Shown: positions 1 through 6,556, counted from the first letter of the stretch. The stretch is 13,526 bases of DNA from an uncultured Bacteroides sp. (GCF_958445495.1 NZ_CAUCSQ010000079.1:1-13526), one strand, 5' to 3'. Notes: generated by a model not told the origin, from the letters alone. Numbers and translations: made by a program.

Positions 1-349
1 TTAAATAAGGAATTGTCTTTTCCTCTATTTGCAAATCTCCTTTATATTGATTATAAGATAGGTTTAGCCTTTCTAATTCCTTTGGTAAATTATCAACAAT
101 AATAGTATCCAACAAATTATGGGACAAATCCAAAAATTTAATACTATAACCAGATAAATCAGGAAATGTCATAAGGCTATCATTTGACAAATCATACGAT
201 AATAACACCGAATTTTGTGGAAGTAATAATAATTTTTCCAACTTAGTAAGTATTCTGTCTTCCTGAATATGATCAGAATGATTTTTATTACCTGTTTGAC
301 ATGCGAACACTAATAAAACTAACAATATAAGATAAATTATTTTCTTCAT
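1..349 (-). CDS. Leucine-rich-repeat lipoprotein, 3' end outside window (partial)
   Basis: An open frame begins with ATG at 347-349 and runs off the left edge after 116 codons with no stop. The N terminus is a lipoprotein signal: MKKIIYLILLVLLVFAC, with a VFAC lipobox and the lipidated Cys at residue 17. After a short polar linker the chain shows leucine-rich-repeat spacing (FLDLSHNLLDTI, then LERLNLSYNQ about 20 residues later). The predicted product is a surface or periplasmic lipoprotein with an LRR domain, probably for protein binding. It has the same orientation as the effector-like cluster upstream but is separated from it by a 149-bp transposon-like insertion that ends 19 bases before the start codon. 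It could be another partner or immunity protein or an unrelated surface lipoprotein; the missing C terminus prevents a decision. Lipoprotein and LRR calls are read directly; the role is unknown. Confidence 0.75.
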   Translation of the reverse strand, partial: MKKIIYLILLVLLVFACQTGNKNHSDHIQEDRILTKLEKLLLLPQNSVLLSYDLSNDSLMTFPDLSGYSIKFLDLSHNLLDTIIVDNLPKELERLNLSYNQYKGDLQIEEKTIPYL

Positions 350-359
350 TTTAGTTTGT

Positions 360-368
360 ATTTATAAT
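360..368. repeat. Target-site duplication, left copy (ATTTATAAT)
   Basis: This is a 9-bp direct repeat immediately outside the left terminal inverted repeat of the MITE-like element. It is identical to 518-526 on the other side. Confidence 0.7.
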
Positions 369-517
369 TAGGGTGTTCAGTTTGATGTTCTTGTTTTTAC
401 TCTGATTTTAACACTAAAATAAGAGATAATTTATTAGATTTCAGTAACATACATGTGTTATATCATCTCGAATTTAACATCAAAAAAAAAAGTTGGAACA
501 TAGAACTAAACACCCTA
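369..517. mobile_element. MITE-like non-autonomous element with TIRs and 9-bp target duplication
   Basis: A 149-bp AT-rich element lies between the two flanking genes. Its ends are inverted: the left end begins TAGGGTGTT and the right end, read on the other strand, also begins TAGGGTGTT. Over the outer 22 positions 19 agree (pattern TAGGGTGTTnAGTTnnATGTTC). The element is flanked by perfect 9-bp direct repeats, ATTTATAAT at 360-368 and 518-526, as expected of a target-site duplication. It has no coding capacity, so it would need a transposase supplied in trans. The IS family that could mobilise it was not identified. Confidence 0.75.
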
Positions 518-526
518 ATTTATAAT
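518..526. repeat. Target-site duplication, right copy (ATTTATAAT)
   Basis: This is a 9-bp direct repeat immediately outside the right terminal inverted repeat of the MITE-like element. It is identical to 360-368. Confidence 0.7.
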
Positions 527-576
527 CAACTGCATCACTACCTCTCCTCAATCTATTTCGAAGAATCACTTATATT

Positions 577-1188
577 CTAAGGTAGAGAAACTGAAGCTTT
601 CCCAGAGGATACAACAAAAGCAACTTCCATATCTTTCACAATCATTGGATACTTCTTTTGCATTTTGTCATGCAATTCAGAATATAGATGTATATCTTCT
701 TTTGTAGAATATAAACTATGAAAGAAAAAATACCAAAAAGGGAAAATATCTCCTTGCCATAATAAGGACAGACGCTGAAACATTACTTCCGGCTTCTTTT
801 GCATTGTCTGCCTAACAACCATTTGCAAATAATTTGGTGCATCAGCTTCCCATCTACCACCAATACTAAGTTCTATCAATTTATCACAATAGACAGAGTC
901 TGGCAAAAGGGTTATCAACTTTCCTAAACCATTTACAATATGGTCATAACCCGATTTATACATAGTCAAATCCCCCTTAGGGTAAAAATCATAAGTTCGC
1001 AAAAAGGATTTCCATGTATCAGGAAATGCATCTAGAAATTCTTTTTGAATTTCTACAGACTTTGGATACCGTACTAACTCCCGATAAGAAGAGTTCAACC
1101 GTAATGTATCAACATTATTTTGCGCAGCCAGCATAGCCGCACAAAATAATAAAAACAAAAGCGAATATGTTCTAATCATAATAATCAT
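577..1188 (-). CDS. Sec-exported hypothetical protein, candidate immunity partner of the DUF5675 effector
   Basis: The product is 203 residues. The N terminus (MIIMIRTYSLLFLLFCAAMLAAQ) is a Sec signal peptide with likely cleavage after AxA near residue 22, and no lipobox Cys follows. The mature part is mixed alpha/beta-like, rich in aromatic and charged residues, and has no enzyme motif I recognise. The start ATG overlaps the stop of the upstream GG-leader gene as ATGA, so translation is likely coupled; an alternative start is Met4. Overlap with a secreted peptidoglycan-enzyme-like protein plus periplasmic targeting is the classic layout of a toxin and its periplasmic immunity protein. That role is inferred from context only. 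Two D-(S/T)-x sites fitting the Bacteroides O-glycosylation motif (DTL near the mature N terminus, DSV) support an extracytoplasmic location. Confidence 0.75.
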   Translation of the reverse strand: MIIMIRTYSLLFLLFCAAMLAAQNNVDTLRLNSSYRELVRYPKSVEIQKEFLDAFPDTWKSFLRTYDFYPKGDLTMYKSGYDHIVNGLGKLITLLPDSVYCDKLIELSIGGRWEADAPNYLQMVVRQTMQKKPEVMFQRLSLLWQGDIFPFWYFFFHSLYSTKEDIHLYSELHDKMQKKYPMIVKDMEVAFVVSSGKASVSLP

Positions 1189-1865
1189 CCGTAAATATTA
1201 ATAGTCACTCCACTTGCACCATTTTGCTCAAAGAAATCAAACAATTCCGAACAAGCATTACGGCTGTTTGATACAGTAGGATCTCCTACTCCTGTCACAC
1301 CCGTTGTACCAGGCAACAAACATCCTAAAGTATCACTACCTGTATTCCCCGGGTGTATCAAAATAGCACTTCTCCCAGGAACCCCCGCTACTTGATAATA
1401 ACCTGATTTCCCATGATAAGTGGAAGGAACCACACTATACGTTCCAGAAGGGATTGCTGTATCAGACCCTGCCACAGTCTCTCTATCATAATCACGTCCT
1501 GGTTCAAGCATTACTCCTGTTATTTGCCCTACTACATGTCCTGAATCATCATACGCAGTAGCCATATAGTGCCCTAATGTTGAATCATTACCAAAATCAG
1601 TTCGATTTAAATTTACTACAACACGAACACCCCTAGTCAATATATTCCCCGAATCATTATAACCTGTGTTATTGCCATCATAACATCCCGTCCAACCAGC
1701 TGGACTAGCAACACCAGTAACATCTGTACATCCTGTAGTACCAGTGTATTCGATAGTGCCAGTATATCCTGATGTACCACCCACATACATCTTCTGTTTT
1801 TCCTCACTAATAACCGGCATTACTTTAGCCAATTCATCTAAACTTCTACGTGTTATTTTTCTCAT
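1185..1865 (-). CDS. GG-leader secreted protein with DUF5675 / L,D-transpeptidase-like domain (candidate antibacterial effector)
   Basis: The product is 226 residues. Residues 1-30 form a double-glycine leader of the Bacteroidetes natural-product-precursor type (TIGR04149-like): starts MRKITRRSLDEL, ends VGG, with cleavage expected after Gly30 by a C39-peptidase ABC exporter. Residues 31-75 are a Thr/Gly/Ser/Asn-rich segment with Cys46 and Cys61. Residues about 80-190 match my memory of DUF5675: IPSGTY near 138-143, then IHPGN with His171, then DTLGC with Cys182. The His/Gly-Cys pairing resembles the active site of YkuD-type L,D-transpeptidases, so a peptidoglycan-acting enzyme is plausible (inference). 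At 226 residues it is far longer than a normal bacteriocin precursor. It lies 36 bases after the GT4 gene and overlaps the next gene by ATGA. Three D(S/T)(A/L/T) glycosylation-type sites occur (94, 135, 178). The leader call is firm and the domain call good; toxicity is inferred. Confidence 0.82.
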   Translation of the reverse strand: MRKITRRSLDELAKVMPVISEEKQKMYVGGTSGYTGTIEYTGTTGCTDVTGVASPAGWTGCYDGNNTGYNDSGNILTRGVRVVVNLNRTDFGNDSTLGHYMATAYDDSGHVVGQITGVMLEPGRDYDRETVAGSDTAIPSGTYSVVPSTYHGKSGYYQVAGVPGRSAILIHPGNTGSDTLGCLLPGTTGVTGVGDPTVSNSRNACSELFDFFEQNGASGVTINIYG

Positions 1866-1901
1866 AAGTCTTATTTTTTAGTTAAACAATATATATATTT
1901 T

Positions 1902-3137
1902 CTATACCAATTGATGATAAACCGCAACTGTTCGTTCTATCATTTGCTTCAAAGTCAACTCTTGCAAATACATTTGTCTTGCATTATACCGCAACTTTTG
2001 CCGCTTCCTCTTATCTTCAATCAATTCTACGATCTTATCTTCCAGCATCTTCACATCCACTCTCAATCCTTCTCCTTTGGAAAAAGAAACACCGACTTTT
2101 AATGCTGTAATTTCATCTGTGAACATTTCATCAAGACCATCTACGGCTGTTGTAATCACTGCAAGTCCGAACATAGACATTTCCACTGCCACATAGCTTG
2201 CCTGTTCCTGTAAAGAAGCAATCACGCCAATATCACTATTCCGATAAATATTCCTTAATTCATCAAAAGGCAGTAATCCCAAGAATCTTATATTCAAATC
2301 ACGATATTGGGTAATCAACGAATTGACAAACTGAGGATGTCCGTTTCCTGCAATCTGTAATTGTACATCATACCCACGATGCATAACACCACGCAAAGCA
2401 TCCAAAATAAACGGTAATCCTTTACTGGGAGATAATGCACCCGCATAAACCAAATGTATCTGTTTACCTTTCTTGTGACTAACCGTTCTTTTTTCATAGA
2501 AGTCATCCATACCATTCGGTATGACATCAATCCGAGGCAAAGAATCCGTAACGCTTTTACGGACAAAATCCGCACCACATCGAGTAACACAAATGAGTCG
2601 GTCTGCTTTCGTATATGAACGATATTCCCAATCCGTCAAGATCAACTTACGGTCGGTTTCAGGTGTCGGATGCACATATGCTAACTCATACAAATGATTA
2701 AAATGCTCCAAATTACGGTTATATATCCCTTTCCAAGGAATACAGTGTAAGTGAGTCATAATCTTGCAATCGACCTTCGACTTTATATAAAGTGACAAAT
2801 CTATCAGATTCAATGTATGCGTATGGAGAATGATATTCTTCTTCCCCTCAAAAAGATGGCTAATAATATGAAAGACAACCGAATTATATTTCTGATTCCA
2901 AAACGACTCATTTATTATGGAATCCATAACCAATGGAAGAGGAATAATGTATTCCATATGACCATCTACTCTAACCTGTCGATGAATTAATCGTCTTCTT
3001 GAATGAATTAGGCGTATCCAACAAACATCTATATCCGAATGAGACGCCAAGCCTCGGAGTAAAGTTTCCAAATAACGAGTTACTCCGGAAACCGTACTAT
3101 CACTCATATCAATCAAAAATAGATTTATCTTTTCCAT
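1902..3137 (-). CDS. GT4-fold glycosyltransferase, TIGR04157-like
   Basis: The product is 411 residues and has the GT-B (GT4 / glycosyltransferase group 1) layout. The N-terminal domain begins INLFLIDMSDSTVSGVTRYLETL, with the SGVTRY segment as the acceptor-side glycine loop. The C-terminal Rossmann domain begins near residue 230 (VYAGALSPSKGLPFILDAL), and the donor-site E-x7-E signature lies at Glu311 and Glu319 (EQASYVAVE). The family seems to be TIGR04157, which I recall as accompanying GG-leader precursors in Bacteroides; no database check was possible. The start overlaps the end of the LanC-like gene by 13 bases (TGGAAAAGATAA), so translation is likely coupled. It probably adds sugar to a cluster product in the cytoplasm; the Thr/Ser-rich segment of the next protein is a conceivable substrate. 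Acceptor and sugar donor are unknown. Confidence 0.88.
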   Translation of the reverse strand: MEKINLFLIDMSDSTVSGVTRYLETLLRGLASHSDIDVCWIRLIHSRRRLIHRQVRVDGHMEYIIPLPLVMDSIINESFWNQKYNSVVFHIISHLFEGKKNIILHTHTLNLIDLSLYIKSKVDCKIMTHLHCIPWKGIYNRNLEHFNHLYELAYVHPTPETDRKLILTDWEYRSYTKADRLICVTRCGADFVRKSVTDSLPRIDVIPNGMDDFYEKRTVSHKKGKQIHLVYAGALSPSKGLPFILDALRGVMHRGYDVQLQIAGNGHPQFVNSLITQYRDLNIRFLGLLPFDELRNIYRNSDIGVIASLQEQASYVAVEMSMFGLAVITTAVDGLDEMFTDEITALKVGVSFSKGEGLRVDVKMLEDKIVELIEDKRKRQKLRYNARQMYLQELTLKQMIERTVAVYHQLV

Positions 3138-3454
3138 AGTGGTATAAGTTTAAACAAGTTGTCAAATCTTGATATATCCAAAGCACGTTTAAAAGATTCA
3201 ATATAAACTACATAAAGTAACCAACGGGCAAGTCCGTCAGCATAGCTAATACTTATGCCGTTTGAACTCATTATTTCCAATAGTTTAGTTTCTAATTCTT
3301 CTTCAGACAACGAGAATAGAAAAGACTCTAACTGCTCTATTTCTTCTTTGTTTCGTTCCTCTTCACAACCTAATAAATAAAGCCGATCAATACAAATAGA
3401 TAAAGTAGAAGTGGGAATGTTTGTTACAGAAATCATTTTTCCAACGAATGATTG
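3026..3454. repeat. 429-bp direct repeat, copy B (GT4 5' end plus LanC-like 3' part)
   Basis: Reading base by base, this stretch is identical to 6445-6873 with a constant offset of 3,419 and no gaps. It covers the first 37 codons of the GT4 gene and roughly the 3' half of the LanC-like gene. Beyond 3454 the copies remain alignable but diverge (about 80% by eye) through the rest of the LanC-like gene and some of the upstream sequence. Identity stops abruptly at 3026, where copy A changes into reverse-transcriptase sequence. Confidence 0.95.
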
Positions 3455-3766
3455 TAATTTCAATTCCTGCTCACCAAATAATTCATCAACATCAGCTTCT
3501 ACAAAATTATTATCAATCAAATAATGAAGTACAAAACTTATACCCGAATAACCGTTATTAAAACTCAAATCTTCACCTTTATAGAGCAAAGATTCCTGAA
3601 GTAATTCAAATGCATGTTCTTCCAGGTAATCATCTTCCATTAGTCGGGCTGCCTCAAAAAGGACTAAAGAAATTCCGGCTTTTCCATAATATACCCCAAA
3701 AGAGTCGAGTGAATAAGCATTCAATAGAATATAGTCAGTTATTGTGTTTATAAGGCTAACTGTCAT
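3125..3766 (-). CDS. LanC-like domain protein, copy B
   Basis: The product is 213 residues. It shows the glycine-centred repeats of the lanthionine synthetase C-like alpha/alpha barrel: YYGKAGISLVLFEAARL at about residues 26-42 and NGYSGISFVLHYLI at about 70-83. It is only about half the length of a full LanC (roughly 400 residues), and I see none of the Cys/Cys-His zinc ligands in LanC positions, so cyclase activity is doubtful; a scaffold, recognition or immunity role is as likely. The last 110 or so residues are identical to copy A, while the first 100 have many substitutions, a sign of gene conversion or recent recombination. Its 3' end overlaps the GT4 start by 13 bases. No LanB or LanM dehydratase is nearby. 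Confidence 0.72.
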   Translation of the reverse strand: MTVSLINTITDYILLNAYSLDSFGVYYGKAGISLVLFEAARLMEDDYLEEHAFELLQESLLYKGEDLSFNNGYSGISFVLHYLIDNNFVEADVDELFGEQELKLQSFVGKMISVTNIPTSTLSICIDRLYLLGCEEERNKEEIEQLESFLFSLSEEELETKLLEIMSSNGISISYADGLARWLLYVVYIESFKRALDISRFDNLFKLIPLWKR

Positions 3767-3884
3767 TGTGTTTTCTTATTTTATTCATGTATAATATAAA
3801 TACACTTCAAAGTTCCTTATCCCCACATCACTAACACAAAAAACTCATAATTAATTATTCTACATGAATAAAAGTATCCAAGTA
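3767..3884. other. Intergenic stretch with sequence conserved upstream of both LanC-like genes
   Basis: About 70 bases just upstream of LanC-like copy B resemble the same place upstream of copy A (about 7191-7266), centred on GTGATGTGGGG and a following TGTATTTAT. Read on the minus strand in one frame both give related peptides, VSDVGIRNFEVYLYYT here, ending in a stop, but no start codon is available. It may be a remnant of a short gene or a conserved leader or promoter. I see no convincing terminator or TAnnTTTG promoter. Confidence 0.45.
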
Positions 3885-4673
3885 TTATCTAGTTTTCTCA
3901 TCCAAATCATTTAATAACTGTCCTTGACTAATATTTACATATTCATAAATTTGCCTTAGTTCACCTTTTATAAAATCTAGTGCAAAAATCTTTTGAGTTC
4001 GATTAAAAATAGAGACTTCTTCACACATTTTATCTACACCTGCTGTTTTAGACAAATAAGTATTAGACTGATTAGATAATATTTCATCCAAAGGTTGAAT
4101 TAGCATATCAAGACTTTCCTTAGTCCGTCGATAAGGGTGATATTTCGTAATAAAAACCCTGTCTGTCACCCAATCAGCAAACAAAAGCCCTTCTTCATTG
4201 AATTTTCTTGAAGTCAATAGCTCAACTCGCTTCTTTATTTCTTCAGGTGATACATCCGGGTCCCTCCGTGGCTTCAAATTACCATCATTATCAGCTTCAA
4301 ACAACTCTATCCTATTCCACCAAACTTTCTCAAGATATATTTTTTTATCTTTAAGTCGCCAAGTCATAAAATAGCCACGAGCACCCAAACCTGAGTGCTC
4401 AGTAAAAAGAACCTCACAATCATAAATGGACTCATGTGTGCGAAATAATCCAGTATATCCATCTATATAGCGGATAGGAGTCCGCAAAAGCAATGCAGGA
4501 GTACCATCTTCCAACAATAGGGTATCACAAGAATCATCAACTCGCCAATAATCCGCATATTCTTTGTTGTAAAAATCCTCTCTCGCTATAGTCTTTTCAG
4601 TAACAGAAACTTGTTGTGAATAACCCAATGTAGTGATTAACACACAACAGATTGTAATAAACAATTTATTCAT
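3885..4673 (-). CDS. Sec-exported hypothetical protein, candidate immunity partner of the metallopeptidase effector
   Basis: The product is 262 residues from the chosen ATG at 4671-4673. That start gives a clean signal peptide (MNKLFITICCVLITTLGYSQ, cleavage near residue 19-20). An upstream in-frame ATG at 4715 would prepend 14 polar residues and overlap the previous gene, so it was rejected. The mature protein is rich in acidic and aromatic residues; a DSCDTLLLEDG stretch is followed by beta-rich sequence and then helical sequence in the C-terminal half. I recognise no family. It sits 23 bases after the HExxH GG-leader gene, in the same relative place as the other exported protein after the DUF5675 gene, yet the two are not alike. 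Matching a distinct cargo with a distinct periplasmic partner points to immunity; this is contextual inference. An inhibitor or processing chaperone is the main alternative. Confidence 0.72.
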   Translation of the reverse strand: MNKLFITICCVLITTLGYSQQVSVTEKTIAREDFYNKEYADYWRVDDSCDTLLLEDGTPALLLRTPIRYIDGYTGLFRTHESIYDCEVLFTEHSGLGARGYFMTWRLKDKKIYLEKVWWNRIELFEADNDGNLKPRRDPDVSPEEIKKRVELLTSRKFNEEGLLFADWVTDRVFITKYHPYRRTKESLDMLIQPLDEILSNQSNTYLSKTAGVDKMCEEVSIFNRTQKIFALDFIKGELRQIYEYVNISQGQLLNDLDEKTR

Positions 4674-4696
4674 AAGTATATATTTTTTTCGGCAAT

Positions 4697-5359
4697 CTAC
4701 AAAATAACCATACATTTCTTATAAGCATCAAGTTTATAATGACCAGGAGTACCTGCAATACCCGCCCTCTGCCATTGCATATATAGATAATCTCCTGTTA
4801 TAATTTTATAGTCATTAGATGTCGAAGGATATTCCGACTGACTTATTTGATATTCAATAGCACCTATTTCATTACTAGCCGTATCTTCAACACTTCCTGT
4901 TATATAGTGATATTGTTCATGCTTCATAGTATTAATCAAATCATTCTCATGATTCAGTATCATTGAATCATGTTGGATTAAAACTATAGAGGGGTTATCA
5001 GGCCTTATACCAGCATCTCCACTCAAATGAACTTTCGAACTCACTTGTGCTCCTAGAAAACCTAAATTCTTTGCATAGCTTGATGTTACAATAGTCTTCA
5101 CCCTATCACTTGCAGCAGATAAAGACATTCCCATCTTACTATAATCTTTTTCGGTATTAAATCCTAAGTGATTGCCATAATCTTCCCATTCTTCTTTAGC
5201 AACCACTCGTAATTCATCCGAACTTCCGACTGTTCCCAAACGATTTCCACTTATATCAAAATAAATTGTTCCCCCAACAAAACTTTTAGCCTCTACCTCG
5301 TGAATAATCGGCATTACTTCTGCCAATTCTTCCAAACTCTTTTTTGTTATTTTTCTCAT
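4697..5359 (-). CDS. GG-leader secreted protein with HExxH metallopeptidase-like domain (candidate antibacterial effector)
   Basis: The product is 220 residues. Residues 1-30 are a double-glycine leader nearly the same as that of the DUF5675 protein (MRKITKKSLEELAEVMPII, ending FVGG at 27-30). The mature protein begins TIYFDISGNRLGTVG, a pattern I associate with toxin-type domains of Bacteroidetes polymorphic toxins. A zinc-peptidase motif HExxH lies at His147-Glu148-Gln-Tyr-His151, and Glu164 (EIGA), with 12 residues between it and His151, is a candidate third ligand. The predicted domain is therefore a small zinc metallopeptidase exported through a C39-type ABC exporter. Substrate is unknown; peptidoglycan or a cell-envelope protein is plausible. 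D(S/T)(M/A) glycosylation-type sites occur at 131 and 159. It lies downstream of a GT2 gene and upstream of a Sec-exported candidate immunity gene. Leader and motif are directly visible; toxic function is inferred. Confidence 0.82.
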   Translation of the reverse strand: MRKITKKSLEELAEVMPIIHEVEAKSFVGGTIYFDISGNRLGTVGSSDELRVVAKEEWEDYGNHLGFNTEKDYSKMGMSLSAASDRVKTIVTSSYAKNLGFLGAQVSSKVHLSGDAGIRPDNPSIVLIQHDSMILNHENDLINTMKHEQYHYITGSVEDTASNEIGAIEYQISQSEYPSTSNDYKIITGDYLYMQWQRAGIAGTPGHYKLDAYKKCMVIL

Positions 5360-5374
5360 ATTCCTATATTTTAG

Positions 5375-5389
5375 GGAGGTTATACCTCC
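5375..5389. promoter_or_regulatory. Short perfect hairpin upstream of the metallopeptidase effector gene
   Basis: The sequence ggaggt-tat-acctcc forms a perfect 6-bp stem with a 3-base loop between the GT2 stop and the effector ATG at 5359, on a gap of only 34 bases. On the transcribed strand it reads GGAGGT-ATA-ACCTCC and is followed by CTAAAATATAGGAAT before the ATG. It lacks a U-run, so it is not a normal terminator. It may protect a processed 5' end or tune translation. Confidence 0.45.
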
Positions 5390-5393
5390 ATGA

Positions 5394-6233
5394 TTAATAA
5401 ATCAACTTTCTCTTATTCTTAATAAATACATCATGGAAAAAAAATAAAATATCATTATCTGCCATTATATTTTCTTCCTTCCCCAAAGCCATTCCTTCTA
5501 CTATGATTGAAAGGCTTCGAAACTTGTCTTTATTCTTTTTAATCAAATACCCCAACACCTCTCTTTGAATTCGTAAAGTTGTTCTTTTCTGTTCTTCCTT
5601 TTTTTGGCAACTTATTTGTCTGGAATTGATACGATAAGAAAGTAAAGGGCGAGAATCAATATAAAATCGCCCGCCACATTTTGCTATTTCTACCCACAAT
5701 TTATAGTCCTCCGCATACTCATATTTCTCATATTTTAATGAATATTTACGAAGAAAATCTGTACGAATCATTACAGTAGGATGAAATAAGATGTTCTCTT
5801 TTAGCAAGTAAAGAAGTGGACATTCAATTATCCCCAAAAGGGATGATACAATTATATCTTCAAATATGTTCTCCCCAAAAACTTTCATCCAAGAGCTACA
5901 AACTGTTATATTCAATGATTCTTCCATTACATTATATTGAGTTTCTAAACGTTTATAATGCATTATATCATCCGCGTCCATACGTGCGATATATTTACCT
6001 GATGCATGATCAACCCCAATATTTAAAGAACCAATAAAATCATGACCATTTTCAAAGAACCTAATTCGTGCATCCTTAAAAGACTGGATGATGATTCTTG
6101 TGTCATCAATAGAGCCGTCATCTACAATTATGAACTCAAAATTATCAAATGTTTGATTTAGAACACTCTTTACTGCTTCCGCCACATACTTTTCAGCATT
6201 ATAAGTAGTCATCACTACAGATATTTCACTCAT
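5394..6233 (-). CDS. GT2-family glycosyltransferase
   Basis: The product is 279 residues with a GT-A fold nucleotide-sugar domain. The N terminus MSEISVVMTTYNAEKYVAEAV is the typical GT2 start, followed by FIIVDDGSIDDT near residues 34-45 (uridine-binding Asp) and ARMDADDI near 83-90, which is the metal-binding DxD. A later stretch (YAEDYKLWVEIA) carries the ED-type acidic residue usual for GT2 enzymes near position 175-185. No membrane segment is visible, so it is likely cytoplasmic or peripheral. It lies directly upstream of the HExxH effector gene. It has no counterpart in the downstream cassette, where a GT4 enzyme occupies the equivalent place before the DUF5675 effector. The sugar and acceptor are not predictable from sequence. 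Family call is firm; a role in decorating cluster products is inferred. Confidence 0.9.
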   Translation of the reverse strand: MSEISVVMTTYNAEKYVAEAVKSVLNQTFDNFEFIIVDDGSIDDTRIIIQSFKDARIRFFENGHDFIGSLNIGVDHASGKYIARMDADDIMHYKRLETQYNVMEESLNITVCSSWMKVFGENIFEDIIVSSLLGIIECPLLYLLKENILFHPTVMIRTDFLRKYSLKYEKYEYAEDYKLWVEIAKCGGRFYIDSRPLLSYRINSRQISCQKKEEQKRTTLRIQREVLGYLIKKNKDKFRSLSIIVEGMALGKEENIMADNDILFFFHDVFIKNKRKLIY

Positions 6234-6319
6234 TCTTTTAGACTTTACGATAATTGAACACTAACATTGGAGTAACAAGCATAATATATCACTAATGTAT
6301 GAGAGTATTCCCTCTTACT

Positions 6320-6556
6320 TTAATTTGATTTGGGGATTTCCACCAGTTTCACTGCGGAAGGAAGATAACTTCCCGAACACATACGATTCCATATCTTATA
6401 CAGATTACCTTTGAGATTGCTCTCAAAATCTGCGATGGTAACATCATCTATATCCGAATGAGACGCCAAGCCTCGGAGTAAAGTTTCCAAATAACGAGTT
6501 ACTCCGGAAACCGTACTATCACTCATATCAATCAAAAATAGATTTATCTTTTCCAT
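6320..6556 (-). pseudogene. Chimeric remnant: GT4 N terminus fused to a group II intron reverse-transcriptase fragment
   Basis: This 78-codon frame starts with the same 37 codons as the GT4 gene (MEKINLFLIDMSDSTVSGVT and on), still overlapping the LanC-like gene by 13 bases. At 6445/6444 it switches in frame to about 41 codons resembling the N-terminal region of group II intron-encoded reverse transcriptase/maturase: DFESNLKGNLYKIWNRM, then SGSYLP and VEIPKSN. In intact relatives this stretch is followed by a GG-R-LGIPT motif; here a TAA stop follows KSN. Both parts are therefore broken: the transferase lacks its catalytic domain, and the RT lacks everything before and after a short piece. 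A functional product is unlikely. The junction marks a recombination event that truncated a second GT4 copy. Confidence 0.85.

Noticed and set aside
2315..2590. 91-codon minus-strand open frame inside the GT4 gene
   Set aside because: It is an alternative frame of a clearly coding GT4 domain with no independent support.
4674..4715. Upstream ATG for the exported partner of the HExxH protein
   Set aside because: It would add a polar stretch in front of a clean signal peptide and overlap the upstream gene; the ATG at 4671-4673 is better.
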